The notes under the pieces: generated by a model | The model's database searches: none | Seen by the model: only the letters and a program-made list of their open reading frames with translations | Told to the model about the DNA's origin: nothing | Position numbers and translations under genes: made by a program | Shown here: positions 7,303 to 17,218 of the stretch, piece after piece | How positions within the stretch are numbered: position 1 is the stretch's first letter | How the letters are laid out: the number at the start of each line of letters is the position of its first letter | Assembly (NCBI GenBank): GCA_035358815.1 | Contig: DAOPQC010000001.1 | Coordinates: forward strand, 346,561-410,560 | Source of the DNA: Thermoanaerobaculales bacterium | GTDB lineage: Bacteria; Acidobacteriota; Thermoanaerobaculia; Thermoanaerobaculales; Sulfomarinibacteraceae | Direction of reading: 5' to 3' | DNA: 64,000 nucleotides

Positions 7303-9726
7303 TCACGGAACGGTGGCCGACCAGGCGCTGGTGTCGCCGGACTCGAAGCCGTCCTCGAAACCCTGGAAGGCCTGCACGCCGGCCAGCGAGATGTCGTCGA
7401 TGTGCCAGCCGTCCTCGCTGACCCAGCCGTCGGAGGCGAGCCGGAACCGGATCCGCGCGTCGGTGGCGCCGTCGAGATTCGGCAGCAGGAACACCGCCTC
7501 CTGCCAGCTGCTGAGGGCCCCCGTGTAGCTGGTGATGGGCTGCCAGCTGGCGCCGTCGTCGGTCGAGTACTCGACGTGGCCGTAGTCATAGCCCGACTCG
7601 AGCGCGTATCGGTGGAAGAAGCGCAGCTCGACGGCGGTGGTGCCGCCGAAGTTGATCGCAGGCGAGGTCAGCGACACCTCGACGCCGTCGCCATAGTTGC
7701 CGCCGGGGCTGTCGCTCCAGGAGTGGGTCTGGCTGTGTGCCATCTCGGTCGTGATGGCCCAAGGCGAGTCCGCGGTCCAGCCGATGTTCCCGCCCTCGGC
7801 GTCGTCGAGCAGCTGGGTCGGGTGCGGATCGAGCACGAAGTCGACGGTGGTGGTGCTGCCGGTGGTCGCGACCACGTCTGCAACCGTCGCCGCCGCGTAG
7901 CCGGGAGCCTTGGCCGTGACGTCATAGGTGCCGTCCAGGAGCACGAGGTCGTAGGAGCCGTCACCGGGATCGCTGGTGGTCGTGAACGCGCCGGCGCTCA
8001 CGACGGCCTCGAGCGGTGCCCCGGTCCCGGCACTCGTCACGGTCCCCGCGATGTGGGCTGCCTGGCCCGGATCGAGGACCCAGAACAACGCGGCACCGGT
8101 CGCGCCCCACGCGGGGGACGCATCGCGCCCGACCGCGAAGACGGTGTGGCGGCCGGTCGCCAGGCCGCTGGTGTCGAGGGTGACGGTCGCCCACTCCTGG
8201 GGGGCGTTGAACGTGCCGTCGGCGGGTGACATCGGGATCGCGGTCGCGCCGGCCTGCCACGGCGGGGCGTCGAGGTAGGCGGTGGCCTCGGCGATCGCCT
8301 GCACCGGCTCCGAGCCGTTCAGGGTGCTGAATCGGCTGTCGTCGAGGCGCGCGCTGAAGGTGACCGGGTCGCCGGGCGCGACCACGGTGACGCCGCCGAG
8401 GTCGACCTCGGTGACGTCCGGGCCGCCGGCGGTGAGGTAGGGCGTGCGGGCGATCTTGGCCGCGTAGCGGAGCGCCTCGAGGTTGTCGGGCAGGATCGTC
8501 GACTCGAAGCTGCCGCAGTCCTGGAAGAAGGCGGTCCCCAGCTCGAAGGTGTAGGCGCCCACGCCGAGGTCGCCGTAGGCGAAATCGACGGTGGTGCCGT
8601 CGGTCGGGTAGAGGCCGATCGACTGGTCGGGCTCGTAGCCGTTGAACCAGGCGAGGCGGCGGCCGAGCGTGCGCAGCGCCGCGCCGTTGCCAGCCTGGTT
8701 CGAGGTGAAGCCCCACGGCCACAGCACCAGCCCGCCGGCGGAGTGGATGTCGATGTACACGCCGGTGGCATCCGCCGGCGCCGCCGCGCCCAGGTCCGGG
8801 TCCCGCTGGTCGGGGAAGATGGTGCGCGCATAGGCCTGGACGGCCTGGACCTCGGGCTCCGACGCGGCCACCGGGCCCCGGTAGGTCTCGTCGCAGGGAT
8901 AGCCGCTCGAGCCGCCGCAGCAGGCCCACTGGAACTCGAAGTTGCGGTTGAGGTCGGCGCCTCGGTCCGACGAGGTGGCGCCGCAGTAGTTCTCGTTGGT
9001 GTTCTTGCGCCACCAGTCGCCGTCCTCGGCGTGCTTGCGTCCGTCCGGATTGGTGTAGAGCAGCAGGTGGATCTCGTGCTCGTCCAGCAGCCAGGTGGCG
9101 TCGGCGTCGGTGCCGTGGGCTGAGAGCAGCTGCTCGGCAAAGCGCAGCAGCAGCTCCGTCGTGGTGTACTCGCGGGCGTGGATGGCTCCGGTGAGGAGCA
9201 GGCGCGGCTTGCCGTGGGGCGGGTCGCTGCCGGTCGGCGTCCCCGGCACCGCGCTGTTCCCGAGCTTGAGCACCAGCATGTCGTAGCCGGGCAGCCCTCC
9301 GGGCGCGTTCTTCTCCCAGGAGTCGCCGGCGTCGATCAGCTCGGCGAGGTCAGGGTAGGCCACGGTGAGGGCGAGCGCGTCGGCGAACGTCTCCTCGACG
9401 ATGCGGTAGCACGGGTAACCCGGGATGCCCGCGACCTGGCCCGCGAGCTTCTCGCGCGGCGCGCACAGCTGCTCGGTCATCCGCTCGTCGATCTCGAGTG
9501 AGAGGCCGGCGGCCATCAGGCGGGCGAAGCCGTCGGCATCGACGGCGAGCACCATCGAGCCCTGGTCGTAGCTCACCTTCCACGGCTCGGTCCAGGCCGC
9601 CACCTCCGCCACCTGCGAACGGTCGGCGAACCACGCCCGGACCACCGTCGGGCAGTCCTCGGCCGCCGCCGCCAGCGGCGCCCCGATCGCGCCCAGCATC
9701 GCCAGGGAGAATGCCGTGAATCTCAT
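7303..9726 (-). CDS. Secreted M14 zinc carboxypeptidase, multidomain, with DGFESGDTSAWS tail (807 aa)
   Basis: A signal peptide (residues 1-22) precedes a propeptide-like region and a peptidase M14 domain. Zn ligands and catalytic residues are visible: HARE (H183, E186), the substrate-binding NPDGRK and GADLNRNF, IDIHSAGG (H328) and FELGT (E395). A carboxypeptidase-regulatory-like fold (about 575-640) and a MAM/immune-inhibitor-A-like beta-sandwich (about 645-785) follow. The protein ends in DGFESGDTSAWSATVP, identical to the end of the S8 protease at 26193. The role is extracellular peptide degradation. The ATG at 9726 gives the signal peptide directly. The gene is divergent from the beta-lactamase-fold gene, with a strong hairpin between them. 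Confidence 0.9.
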   Translation of the reverse strand: MRFTAFSLAMLGAIGAPLAAAAEDCPTVVRAWFADRSQVAEVAAWTEPWKVSYDQGSMVLAVDADGFARLMAAGLSLEIDERMTEQLCAPREKLAGQVAGIPGYPCYRIVEETFADALALTVAYPDLAELIDAGDSWEKNAPGGLPGYDMLVLKLGNSAVPGTPTGSDPPHGKPRLLLTGAIHAREYTTTELLLRFAEQLLSAHGTDADATWLLDEHEIHLLLYTNPDGRKHAEDGDWWRKNTNENYCGATSSDRGADLNRNFEFQWACCGGSSGYPCDETYRGPVAASEPEVQAVQAYARTIFPDQRDPDLGAAAPADATGVYIDIHSAGGLVLWPWGFTSNQAGNGAALRTLGRRLAWFNGYEPDQSIGLYPTDGTTVDFAYGDLGVGAYTFELGTAFFQDCGSFESTILPDNLEALRYAAKIARTPYLTAGGPDVTEVDLGGVTVVAPGDPVTFSARLDDSRFSTLNGSEPVQAIAEATAYLDAPPWQAGATAIPMSPADGTFNAPQEWATVTLDTSGLATGRHTVFAVGRDASPAWGATGAALFWVLDPGQAAHIAGTVTSAGTGAPLEAVVSAGAFTTTSDPGDGSYDLVLLDGTYDVTAKAPGYAAATVADVVATTGSTTTVDFVLDPHPTQLLDDAEGGNIGWTADSPWAITTEMAHSQTHSWSDSPGGNYGDGVEVSLTSPAINFGGTTAVELRFFHRYALESGYDYGHVEYSTDDGASWQPITSYTGALSSWQEAVFLLPNLDGATDARIRFRLASDGWVSEDGWHIDDISLAGVQAFQGFEDGFESGDTSAWSATVP

Positions 9727-9811
9727 CCCACCGCCTCCTGATCGAGTCGTGCCGGCGTCGGGCGCCGGCGCCACGAGGGTAGGACGGCCGCGGCGGCTCC
9801 GCAAGTCGCGT

Positions 9812-9860
9812 GCGCACCGCCGGGCCCCACCGTCGCTCGACGGTGGCCGCCGGCGGGCGC
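9812..9860. promoter_or_regulatory. Long hairpin in the divergent M14 / beta-lactamase intergenic region
   Basis: A perfect 9-bp inverted repeat (9827-9835 with 9838-9846) is extended outward by a 7-bp stem (9817-9823 with 9850-9856) and four more pairs past one bulged A. It lies about 90 bp upstream of the peptidase start on the minus strand. It could be a regulatory operator or a 5' leader structure; no T tract is present on either side. Confidence 0.5.
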
Positions 9861-9905
9861 GCGACGTGACGGCGAGCCCGGTTCAGCCTCGCGCGCGACG
9901 GTGCG

Positions 9906-9935
9906 TTGACACTGCCGCCGCCGGCACCGTAGGCT
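9906..9935 (+). promoter_or_regulatory. Possible sigma70 promoter for the beta-lactamase-fold gene
   Basis: TTGACA at 9906-9911 and TAGGCT at 9930-9935 are separated by 18 bp. The -35 is perfect and the -10 weak. Transcription would begin near 9942, the first possible ATG, so a leaderless start or use of a downstream start codon is implied. Confidence 0.4.
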
Positions 9936-9941
9936 GCCGGG

Positions 9942-11591
9942 ATGGAGATCGCGCCGATGGCCGCTGAGCCGGCAAGGACCTCGAGGCCGTGGGAGCTCGG
10001 GGCTGCTCGCCAGGACGGGAGCGCCGGTGCGCGGGTGGCCGGAACGGGTGGCGCCCGGCTGAAGTGGTGGCTGACCGTGGCTGCGTTGGCGGCCGTGGCG
10101 CCCTGCTTCGCCGCCGTCGACGACGCCACTCGAGACGCGGTCGCCGAGCTGCCGCACTTCGTCGAGGAGGTGCGTGCCGCCTGGGGCGTTCCCGGGGTCG
10201 CGGTGGCCGTCGTGCGGGACGGCCGGGTGGTCTACTCGGCGGGGATCGGCCGGCGAGACCTGGAGTCCGGCGGCGACATCACGGGGCAGACCGTGTTCTC
10301 GGTGGGATCCGCGACCAAGGCGTTCACTGCGGCCGCGATCGGGATGCTGGTCGACGAGGGCGCGGTCAACCTCGACCAGCCGGTGCGCGCCTACCTCCCC
10401 GGGCTCGAGCTGTTCGACGAGTACGTGGCCAGCCACCTGACGGTGCGGGATCTGCTGGCCCACCGCTCGGGCATCGAGCGCCACGACGCGCTCTGGTACC
10501 GCTCCGAGCAGGGCCGCCAGGAGTTGCTGGAGCGGTTGCGCTTCCTCCGGCCGGGCGCCGGGCTGCGCGAGCGGTTCAGCTACAGCAACTTGATGTACAT
10601 GGTCGCGGGCCGGGTCGTCGAGCGGGTCTCCGGCGGGACCTGGGAGGAGTTCGTCCAGCGGCGGATCTTCGACCCGTTGGGGATGTCACGCAGCGGCTTC
10701 GGATCACCGCCCGCCGGCGATCGGGACGTCGCGATGCCCCACGGCATCGACCGCAATGGGGGCGTGGCCGCGGTCCCCCGCTACACCGGCTGGGCGGCCG
10801 GCCCGGCGATCTCGATCCGCTCGTGCGCCGACGACCTCGCGCGGTGGGTGCAGCTGCTGCAGGGCCGGGGCGCGTTCGGCGGCCGCCGCCTGCTCGCCGA
10901 GGCGACGGTCGAGGAGATGTTCACTCCCCAGATGGCGGTGTCGGCCCTCGGCCCGCCCGAAATCCCGATCAGCAGCTACGGCCTCGGCTGGTTCGTCGAG
11001 AGCTACCGCGGCCGCCTGATGGTCTCGCACGCCGGCGCGATCGACGGCTTCTACTCGATCGTGGTCCTGCTGCCGGCCGACCGGCTCGGGGTGGTGGTGC
11101 TGACCAACGCCTCGCAGCACCGCGTCCCCGAGGTGGTGTCGCGATGGGTCGTCGATCGCTTCCTGGGCCTGCCCGAGGTCAGCTGGGACACGCGCCTGCG
11201 CGCGCAGGAGGAGCGGCTGCGCGAGGAGCGGCGGGCAGCCGAGCTCGCGCGCGAGGCCCAGCGGCGCATCGGCACCAGCCCGACGGTCCCGGTGGAAGCC
11301 CTCGCCGGCAGGTACCGGCACCCGGCATACGGCGACATCGTGATCGCGGCGGGGGACGACGGTCTGGCTGCCACCTTCCACGGCATGACCGGCCCCCTCG
11401 AGCACTTCCAGGACGACGCCTTCCTGTTCAAGGTCCGTGGCTGGGGTCTGCGTGACGAGTTCGTGGTCCGCTTCCAGTACGCGTCCGACGGAGCGGTGGC
11501 ATCGCTGCTGACGACTCTGGAGGACAAGGTGCCGCCCGAGGTGTTCCTGCGCCTCGGGGCGGCCGGCGGCGATCCGCAGCCCGGGCCCTGA
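9942..11591 (+). CDS. Exported serine hydrolase, beta-lactamase/PBP fold (up to 549 aa)
   Basis: The class C beta-lactamase-like fold is shown by SxxK (S123-K126 in SVGSATKAF), YSN (214-216) and the HRSG region, followed by a C-terminal lipocalin-like extension typical of esterase/peptidase members of the family. The hydrophobic signal peptide (LKWWLTVAALAAVAPCFA) only begins at residue 40 of the longest reading, so a GTG at 10035 may be the true start, giving a normal signal peptide. Substrate is unknown; the family includes D-aminopeptidases, esterases and true beta-lactamases. The TetR gene begins 80 bp downstream behind its own promoter. Confidence 0.8.
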   Translation: MEIAPMAAEPARTSRPWELGAARQDGSAGARVAGTGGARLKWWLTVAALAAVAPCFAAVDDATRDAVAELPHFVEEVRAAWGVPGVAVAVVRDGRVVYSAGIGRRDLESGGDITGQTVFSVGSATKAFTAAAIGMLVDEGAVNLDQPVRAYLPGLELFDEYVASHLTVRDLLAHRSGIERHDALWYRSEQGRQELLERLRFLRPGAGLRERFSYSNLMYMVAGRVVERVSGGTWEEFVQRRIFDPLGMSRSGFGSPPAGDRDVAMPHGIDRNGGVAAVPRYTGWAAGPAISIRSCADDLARWVQLLQGRGAFGGRRLLAEATVEEMFTPQMAVSALGPPEIPISSYGLGWFVESYRGRLMVSHAGAIDGFYSIVVLLPADRLGVVVLTNASQHRVPEVVSRWVVDRFLGLPEVSWDTRLRAQEERLREERRAAELAREAQRRIGTSPTVPVEALAGRYRHPAYGDIVIAAGDDGLAATFHGMTGPLEHFQDDAFLFKVRGWGLRDEFVVRFQYASDGAVASLLTTLEDKVPPEVFLRLGAAGGDPQPGP

Positions 11592-11624
11592 CCCGAACCC
11601 AGTGGGCTGGCGCCAGAGGCGCTC

Positions 11625-11660
11625 TTGACGTTTTTGCTGCAATTTGGTTGAATATTCAAC
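11625..11660 (+). promoter_or_regulatory. Promoter with overlapping palindromic operator for the TetR gene
   Basis: TTGACG (11625-11630) and TTGAAT (11648-11653) are 17 bp apart and read as a sigma70 promoter. The -10 lies inside a perfect 14-bp palindrome, GTTGAATATTCAAC, at 11647-11660. A palindrome over the -10 directly before a TetR gene is the classical layout of an autorepressed operator. Confidence 0.65.
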
Positions 11661-11671
11661 TAAGAGGGACC

Positions 11672-12349
11672 ATGCCTCGCGACACCCGTGACCGGATCCT
11701 CGATGCGGCGAGCCGCCTGTTCAGCGAGCGCGGCTTCGACGGCACCGCCGTGGCGGACGTGCTGGCCGGGGCCGGCGTCCGCAGCGGCAGCCTCTACCAC
11801 TTCTTCCCGAGCAAGGAGGCGCTGGCCGAGGCGGTGGTGGCCCGTTGCGCGGACCGCGCCAGGGAGGCGCTGCTCGACCCCGCCGAGGCAGCCGCCACGG
11901 ACCCCCTCGAGCGGGTCTTTGCGCTGCTCGGCCGGTGGCGCCTCGGGTTGGAGGGGAGGTTGCCGGGTGGCCCGGACCCGAGCGGGCTGCTGGCCGCCGA
12001 GCTGGCCGCGCGACGTCCGGGCGTCGGACGGCTCGCCGAGGGGTATCGGGCGCGGCTGGCGGCGCGGATCCGGAGCTGGCTGGATGACGCCGGACCCCGT
12101 CTGCCGGCGGACGTCGATCGGGCCGAGCTGGCGAGCTTCGTGGTGACCGTGCTCGAGGGCGCCACGATGCAGAGCCGCGCAGCGGCGTCCCTCGAGCCTT
12201 TCGACCGGGCGGTTCGCCAGCTCAGGGCCCTGCTCGCGCTGCTCGAGGGCGCGCCGGCGACCGCGCGCGCGGCTGGCGCCCGGGAGCTCGCGGAGCCGGC
12301 CGCCCCGGGCGGTGCGGCCGGCGATCCGGCGGGCTGGCGGGCGTGGTGA
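11672..12349 (+). CDS. TetR/AcrR-family transcriptional regulator (225 aa)
   Basis: The N-terminal 50 residues match a TetR helix-turn-helix (ILDAASRLFSERGFDGTAVADVL, then GVRSGSLYHFFPSKEAL). The rest is a helical ligand-binding domain with an Ala/Pro-rich tail. The ATG at 11672 has an AGAGGG site upstream and gives a canonical TetR start; the TTG at 11648 lies inside the promoter/operator. The operator at 11647-11660 suggests autoregulation. No transporter is adjacent, so the effector and any other targets are unknown. Confidence 0.88.
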   Translation: MPRDTRDRILDAASRLFSERGFDGTAVADVLAGAGVRSGSLYHFFPSKEALAEAVVARCADRAREALLDPAEAAATDPLERVFALLGRWRLGLEGRLPGGPDPSGLLAAELAARRPGVGRLAEGYRARLAARIRSWLDDAGPRLPADVDRAELASFVVTVLEGATMQSRAAASLEPFDRAVRQLRALLALLEGAPATARAAGARELAEPAAPGGAAGDPAGWRAW

Positions 12350-12386
12350 GGGGGTAGGGGATAGGGGATAGCGCCCCCGCCCGGCA

Positions 12387-12424
12387 CGTTCCGTTCCCGT
12401 TCCCGTGCCCGCTCCCGTTCCCGA
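12387..12424. repeat. GGRVRC hexamer repeat, left arm (locus 3)
   Basis: Tandem complement-oriented units between the convergent ends of the TetR gene and groEL. They are complementary to 12493-12555 and separated from it by about 68 bp. Confidence 0.75.
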
Positions 12425-12492
12425 ACGGGCAGCCATCACGCTCTCGCTGGTCAGCCTCCATCCGCGTGATGCGGTCGCCCGACGACCGTGAT

Positions 12493-12555
12493 CGGGAACG
12501 GGAACGGGAACGGGCGCGGGAACGACTCGGAAGCGGAAGCGGGCGCGGAAGCGGG
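12493..12555. repeat. GGRVRC hexamer repeat, right arm (locus 3)
   Basis: GGGAAC-type units (12493-12522) switch to GGAAGC/GGGCGC-type units (12529-12555) within one array, which shows that the two variants belong to one repeat family. The array directly abuts the groEL terminator. Confidence 0.75.
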
Positions 12556-12556
12556 G

Positions 12557-12586
12557 AAAACAAACGGCCCGGGTTGCCCCGGGCCG
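12557..12586 (-). terminator. Rho-independent terminator of groES-groEL
   Basis: On the minus strand a 9-bp GC stem (12565-12573 with 12578-12586) closed by a GCAA tetraloop is followed by TTTGTTTT. It lies 30 bp after the groEL stop codon. Confidence 0.9.
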
Positions 12587-12615
12587 TGATTCGGAATCCG
12601 CGGAGCGGATCTCGA

Positions 12616-14268
<1,653 letters not shown>

Positions 14269-14280
14269 GGTCCGCCTCCC

Positions 14281-14571
14281 TTACTTCACGATGATGGCGA
14301 GGATCTCGTCCTCGCGCAGGATGGTGTGCTCTTCGTCGTTGATCTTGATGTCCTGGCCGGAGTACTTGCCGATCAGGACTCGGTCGCCCTTCTTGACGCT
14401 CATGGGCAGGCGCTTGCCGTCGTCGTCGAGCTTGCCGTCGCCGACCGCCACGACCTCGGCTTCCTGGGGCTTCTCCTTCGCGGTGTCCGGGATGATGATG
14501 CCGCCACGGACCTCCTCGCGCGCCTCGATCCGCTTGACGAGCACCCTGTCACCGAGAGGTTTCACTTTCAT
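14281..14571 (-). CDS. groES: 10 kDa co-chaperonin GroES (96 aa)
   Basis: GroES caps the GroEL ring. It begins MKVKPLGDRVLVKRIEA, carries the mobile loop region (GGIIIPDTAKEKPQ) and is normal length. The ATG at 14571 has AAGGAG about 9 bases upstream; a longer in-frame reading (to 14610) would run into the leader and the CIRCE element. It is the first gene of groES-groEL and is controlled by the CIRCE operator at 14604-14630. Confidence 0.97.
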   Translation of the reverse strand: MKVKPLGDRVLVKRIEAREEVRGGIIIPDTAKEKPQEAEVVAVGDGKLDDDGKRLPMSVKKGDRVLIGKYSGQDIKINDEEHTILREDEILAIIVK

Positions 14572-14603
14572 CTTCCTCGCTCCTTTCGAGTTATCTTGTA
14601 CTT

Positions 14604-14630
14604 TTGGCACTCGGCGAACGCGAGTGCTAG
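14604..14630 (-). promoter_or_regulatory. CIRCE operator (HrcA binding site)
   Basis: TTGGCACTC at 14604-14612, nine spacer bases, then GAGTGCTAG at 14622-14630. This matches the CIRCE consensus (TTAGCACTC-N9-GAGTGCTAA) except for one base in each arm. It lies between the promoter and groES, as expected for HrcA repression of heat-shock genes. hrcA itself is not in this window. Confidence 0.95.
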
Positions 14631-14634
14631 CGGG

Positions 14635-14663
14635 AATATAGTCGCTCCCGGAGCGCCTGTCAA
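14635..14663 (-). promoter_or_regulatory. Sigma70 promoter of groES-groEL
   Basis: Reading the minus strand: TTGACA (complement of 14658-14663), a 17-bp spacer, then TATATT (complement of 14635-14640), immediately upstream of CIRCE. This is the strongest promoter match in the window. Confidence 0.9.
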
Positions 14664-14817
14664 CCCCCTCGGCGAGATATCTGAGCGCAATCGACTCATA
14701 TCCCGTGGTCCGTTAGGTGAGACGGTTTCTGCGTGACCTGTGCTCAGATTTTTCCGCCTCGCCTTTCCCCGGGCGGTGCGGTATTGTGTTCGACCGAGGC
14801 GCTGCCGGGAGGGCCGG

Positions 14818-16740
14818 ATGAGAACCAACGCGTGGAGTCTGCTCATGATGTTCGCGTGCACCGCGACCGCCGGCGTCGGGGGGCTGGACAGGCTGCCGGC
14901 TGTGACCCCGGACGGCAACGCCGAGCGGGCGAGCATTCCCGCCGTCTACCGCTGGGATCTGTCGGCGCTCTACCCGGACGAGGCGAGCTGGGCGGCGGAC
15001 TACGCCGCCGCTCAGGCCGAGCTGGCACGCCTCGCCGCCCTCCATCCGCGGCTCGATGACCCGGCGACCCTCGCCGCCTACCTCGGCCGCTACTTCGACC
15101 TCGAGCTCGCCGGCAACCGGCTGAACCTCTACGCCAACCTGTCGCAGAACACCGACACCACCGACCAGGCGGCGATCGCCCGGCAGCAGCAGGGGCTGGC
15201 GCTGACCGCCGACATCATGAACGAGGGCACCGTGCTGCGTGGTGCGGTGCTGGCGCTGTCGGCAGACGAGATGGCGGCAGCGTACGCCGCGGTCCCCGCG
15301 CTCGAGCGGTACCGGCCGGCGATCGACAGCCTGCGCCGCCGCGCGGGCCGGGTGCTCGACCCCGAGGCCGAGAGGGTGCTGGCGCTGGCCGGCGACAACC
15401 TGTGGGCCGCCATCGACCTCAACGAGCTGCCGTCGCCGATCGAGCGCGCCTATCAGTCGATGCTGTCCGAGCTGCCGCTTCCCCAGATCGTCGACGAGCA
15501 GGGCGACACGGTTGGCCTGACCCTGGCCAACTACGGCCTCTACCGGGCCTCGGCAGACCGCCGGGTGCGGCGGGACGCGGTGCAGGGCCTGCTCGGCTCG
15601 CTGAAGGGCTTCGAGAACACCTTTGCCGCGACCCTTGCCGGCCAGGCCCAGCTCGACGTGCTGTTCGCCCGCGCCCGGCGCTATGACACCGCGCTCGAGG
15701 CCTACCTCGACAAGGACGAGGTCCCGGCCGCCGTCTACCACAACCTGATCGCCACCGTCCGTGCCCACGCGCCGGCGCTCCACCGCTACGTCGAGCTGCG
15801 CAAGCGGGCGCTCGGCCTCGACGAGGTGCACCTCTATGACCTGTACATCCCGATGGTCGAGGGCGTCGATCGGCCGTTCACCTACCCCGAGGGCGCCCGC
15901 GCCATCCTCGAGTCGATGGCCCCGCTCGGCCCGGACTACGTGGCGATGGCCCGCGAGATGATCGATCCGGCCAACGGCGCGATCGACGTCTATCCCTCGA
16001 ACCGCAAGGACAGCGGCGCCTTCTCGAGCTCGGTCTACGGCGTCCACCCCTACATCAAGATGAACTACATGGACCGCTACGACGACGTGTCGACGCTGAC
16101 CCACGAGCTCGGCCACGCCCTCCACAGCCAGCTGTCGGCCGCCAATCAGCCCTACCTGACCTCGCGCTACACCATGCTCCTGGCCGAGATCGCTTCGACG
16201 TGCAACGAGATGCTGCTGTCGCGCTCCATGCTCGACCACGCCGCGTCGGACGCCGAGCGGGCGTGGCTGCTGTCGGAGCTCGCCGAGTCGGTCCGCACCA
16301 CGATCTACCGCCAGACCATGTTCGCCGAGTTCGAGCTCAAGGTGCACTCACTCGCCGAGGCGGGCGAGCCGATCACCGCCAGCCGGCTCAACGAGATTTA
16401 CGCCAGCCTGGTCCGCGACTACTACGGGCCCGGCTACACGATCGACCCCAACGACGGCGTCGAGTGGGCCTACATCCCGCACTTCTACTACAAGTACTAC
16501 GTCTACTCGTACGCTACCGGGCTCGCCTCCGGGATTGCGATCGCCGAGCGGGTCGCCGCCGGCGAGCCGGGGGCCACGGACGCCTACCTCGGCATGCTCA
16601 AGGCCGGCAACTCGAGGCCGCCGGTCGAGCTGCTGCAAGGGGCGGGCGTCGACCTGACCACGCCGCGCCCGATCGCCGCCGCGCTCGAGTTCTTCGAGCG
16701 CACGGTTGCCGAGCTCGAGAAGCTGGTCGTCAAGGAGTGA
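14818..16740 (+). CDS. Exported M3-family oligoendopeptidase, PepF-like (640 aa)
   Basis: Zinc oligopeptidase of family M3: HELGH at H429-H433 with the third ligand E457 in LLAEIAST. The body has the PepF layout from YRWDLSALYPDEASW through the C-terminal YYKYYVYSYATGLASG. PepF enzymes are usually cytosolic, but this one starts with MRTNAWSLLMMFACTATAG, which reads as a signal peptide, possibly a lipoprotein signal with Cys14. The ATG at 14818 has GGGAGGG upstream. The gene is divergent from groES. The likely role is trimming oligopeptides in the periplasm or outside the cell, which would fit the nearby secreted peptidases. Confidence 0.88.
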   Translation: MRTNAWSLLMMFACTATAGVGGLDRLPAVTPDGNAERASIPAVYRWDLSALYPDEASWAADYAAAQAELARLAALHPRLDDPATLAAYLGRYFDLELAGNRLNLYANLSQNTDTTDQAAIARQQQGLALTADIMNEGTVLRGAVLALSADEMAAAYAAVPALERYRPAIDSLRRRAGRVLDPEAERVLALAGDNLWAAIDLNELPSPIERAYQSMLSELPLPQIVDEQGDTVGLTLANYGLYRASADRRVRRDAVQGLLGSLKGFENTFAATLAGQAQLDVLFARARRYDTALEAYLDKDEVPAAVYHNLIATVRAHAPALHRYVELRKRALGLDEVHLYDLYIPMVEGVDRPFTYPEGARAILESMAPLGPDYVAMAREMIDPANGAIDVYPSNRKDSGAFSSSVYGVHPYIKMNYMDRYDDVSTLTHELGHALHSQLSAANQPYLTSRYTMLLAEIASTCNEMLLSRSMLDHAASDAERAWLLSELAESVRTTIYRQTMFAEFELKVHSLAEAGEPITASRLNEIYASLVRDYYGPGYTIDPNDGVEWAYIPHFYYKYYVYSYATGLASGIAIAERVAAGEPGATDAYLGMLKAGNSRPPVELLQGAGVDLTTPRPIAAALEFFERTVAELEKLVVKE

Positions 16741-16749
16741 AACGAGTTC

Positions 16750-16771
16750 GGTCAGCTGTCAACGGCTGACC
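16750..16771. terminator. Hairpin between convergent genes
   Basis: A 7-bp inverted repeat (GGTCAGC at 16750-16756, GCTGACC at 16765-16771) just after the oligoendopeptidase stop overlaps the end of the convergent small gene. There is no T tract, so it is a weak candidate bidirectional terminator. Confidence 0.4.
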
Positions 16772-17153
16772 CTGGGCAGTCCTCGACCGCCACCACGTGC
16801 AGGTGGACGCGGTCGTCCGGGACGCAGCATTCGGCAAAGGCGGCGCGGGCCGTCCCCTCGAGCCCTGCGGGATCGTCGGTGGCGATCACCAGGCGGAAGC
16901 GGTTGAAGCGCCGCTGCTCGCGCTCCACGAAGCCGGCCGCGACGGCGGCAGCGATCAGCGCCGGCAGCGGTGCAGGCCCCGTAGCCCGCACCACCCAGAC
17001 CAGCAGCCGTCCGCCGGCGTCGAGCCGCGTCACCTCGACGTCACAGCCCAGGATCAGCGCGCCGCGGTCGACCCGGATCGACCGCAGGACCTCGTCCGGG
17101 CAGGCGCAGCCGAGGACGTCGCGCACGAATTGGACCAGCGCCGGGTCGGACAT
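16752..17153 (-). CDS. Small Cys-containing protein of unknown function (133 aa)
   Basis: No signal peptide. The N-terminus LVQFVRDVLGCACPDEVL carries a CxCP motif, and a CC pair and a C-terminal Cys (AECCVPDD, EDCPGS) follow. The layout (short strands, a VHLHVV end) suggests a small alpha/beta fold. I recognise similar CxCP-starting hypothetical proteins only as a family without function. The ATG at 17153 has no competing upstream start. It is 65 bp downstream of the membrane-protein pair on the same strand and may be co-transcribed with it. Confidence 0.65.
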   Translation of the reverse strand: MSDPALVQFVRDVLGCACPDEVLRSIRVDRGALILGCDVEVTRLDAGGRLLVWVVRATGPAPLPALIAAAVAAGFVEREQRRFNRFRLVIATDDPAGLEGTARAAFAECCVPDDRVHLHVVAVEDCPGSAVDS

Positions 17154-17218
17154 CTGGAAGATTGTATCCGCTCGAGAGCCCGCTCCTTCTTCGCCGACTC
17201 GTCCGGATCCGCTGCCAG

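Noticed and set aside
12387..12555. Tandem repeats as a possible CRISPR array
   Set aside because: Units are six bases without spacers of constant length and there are no cas genes.
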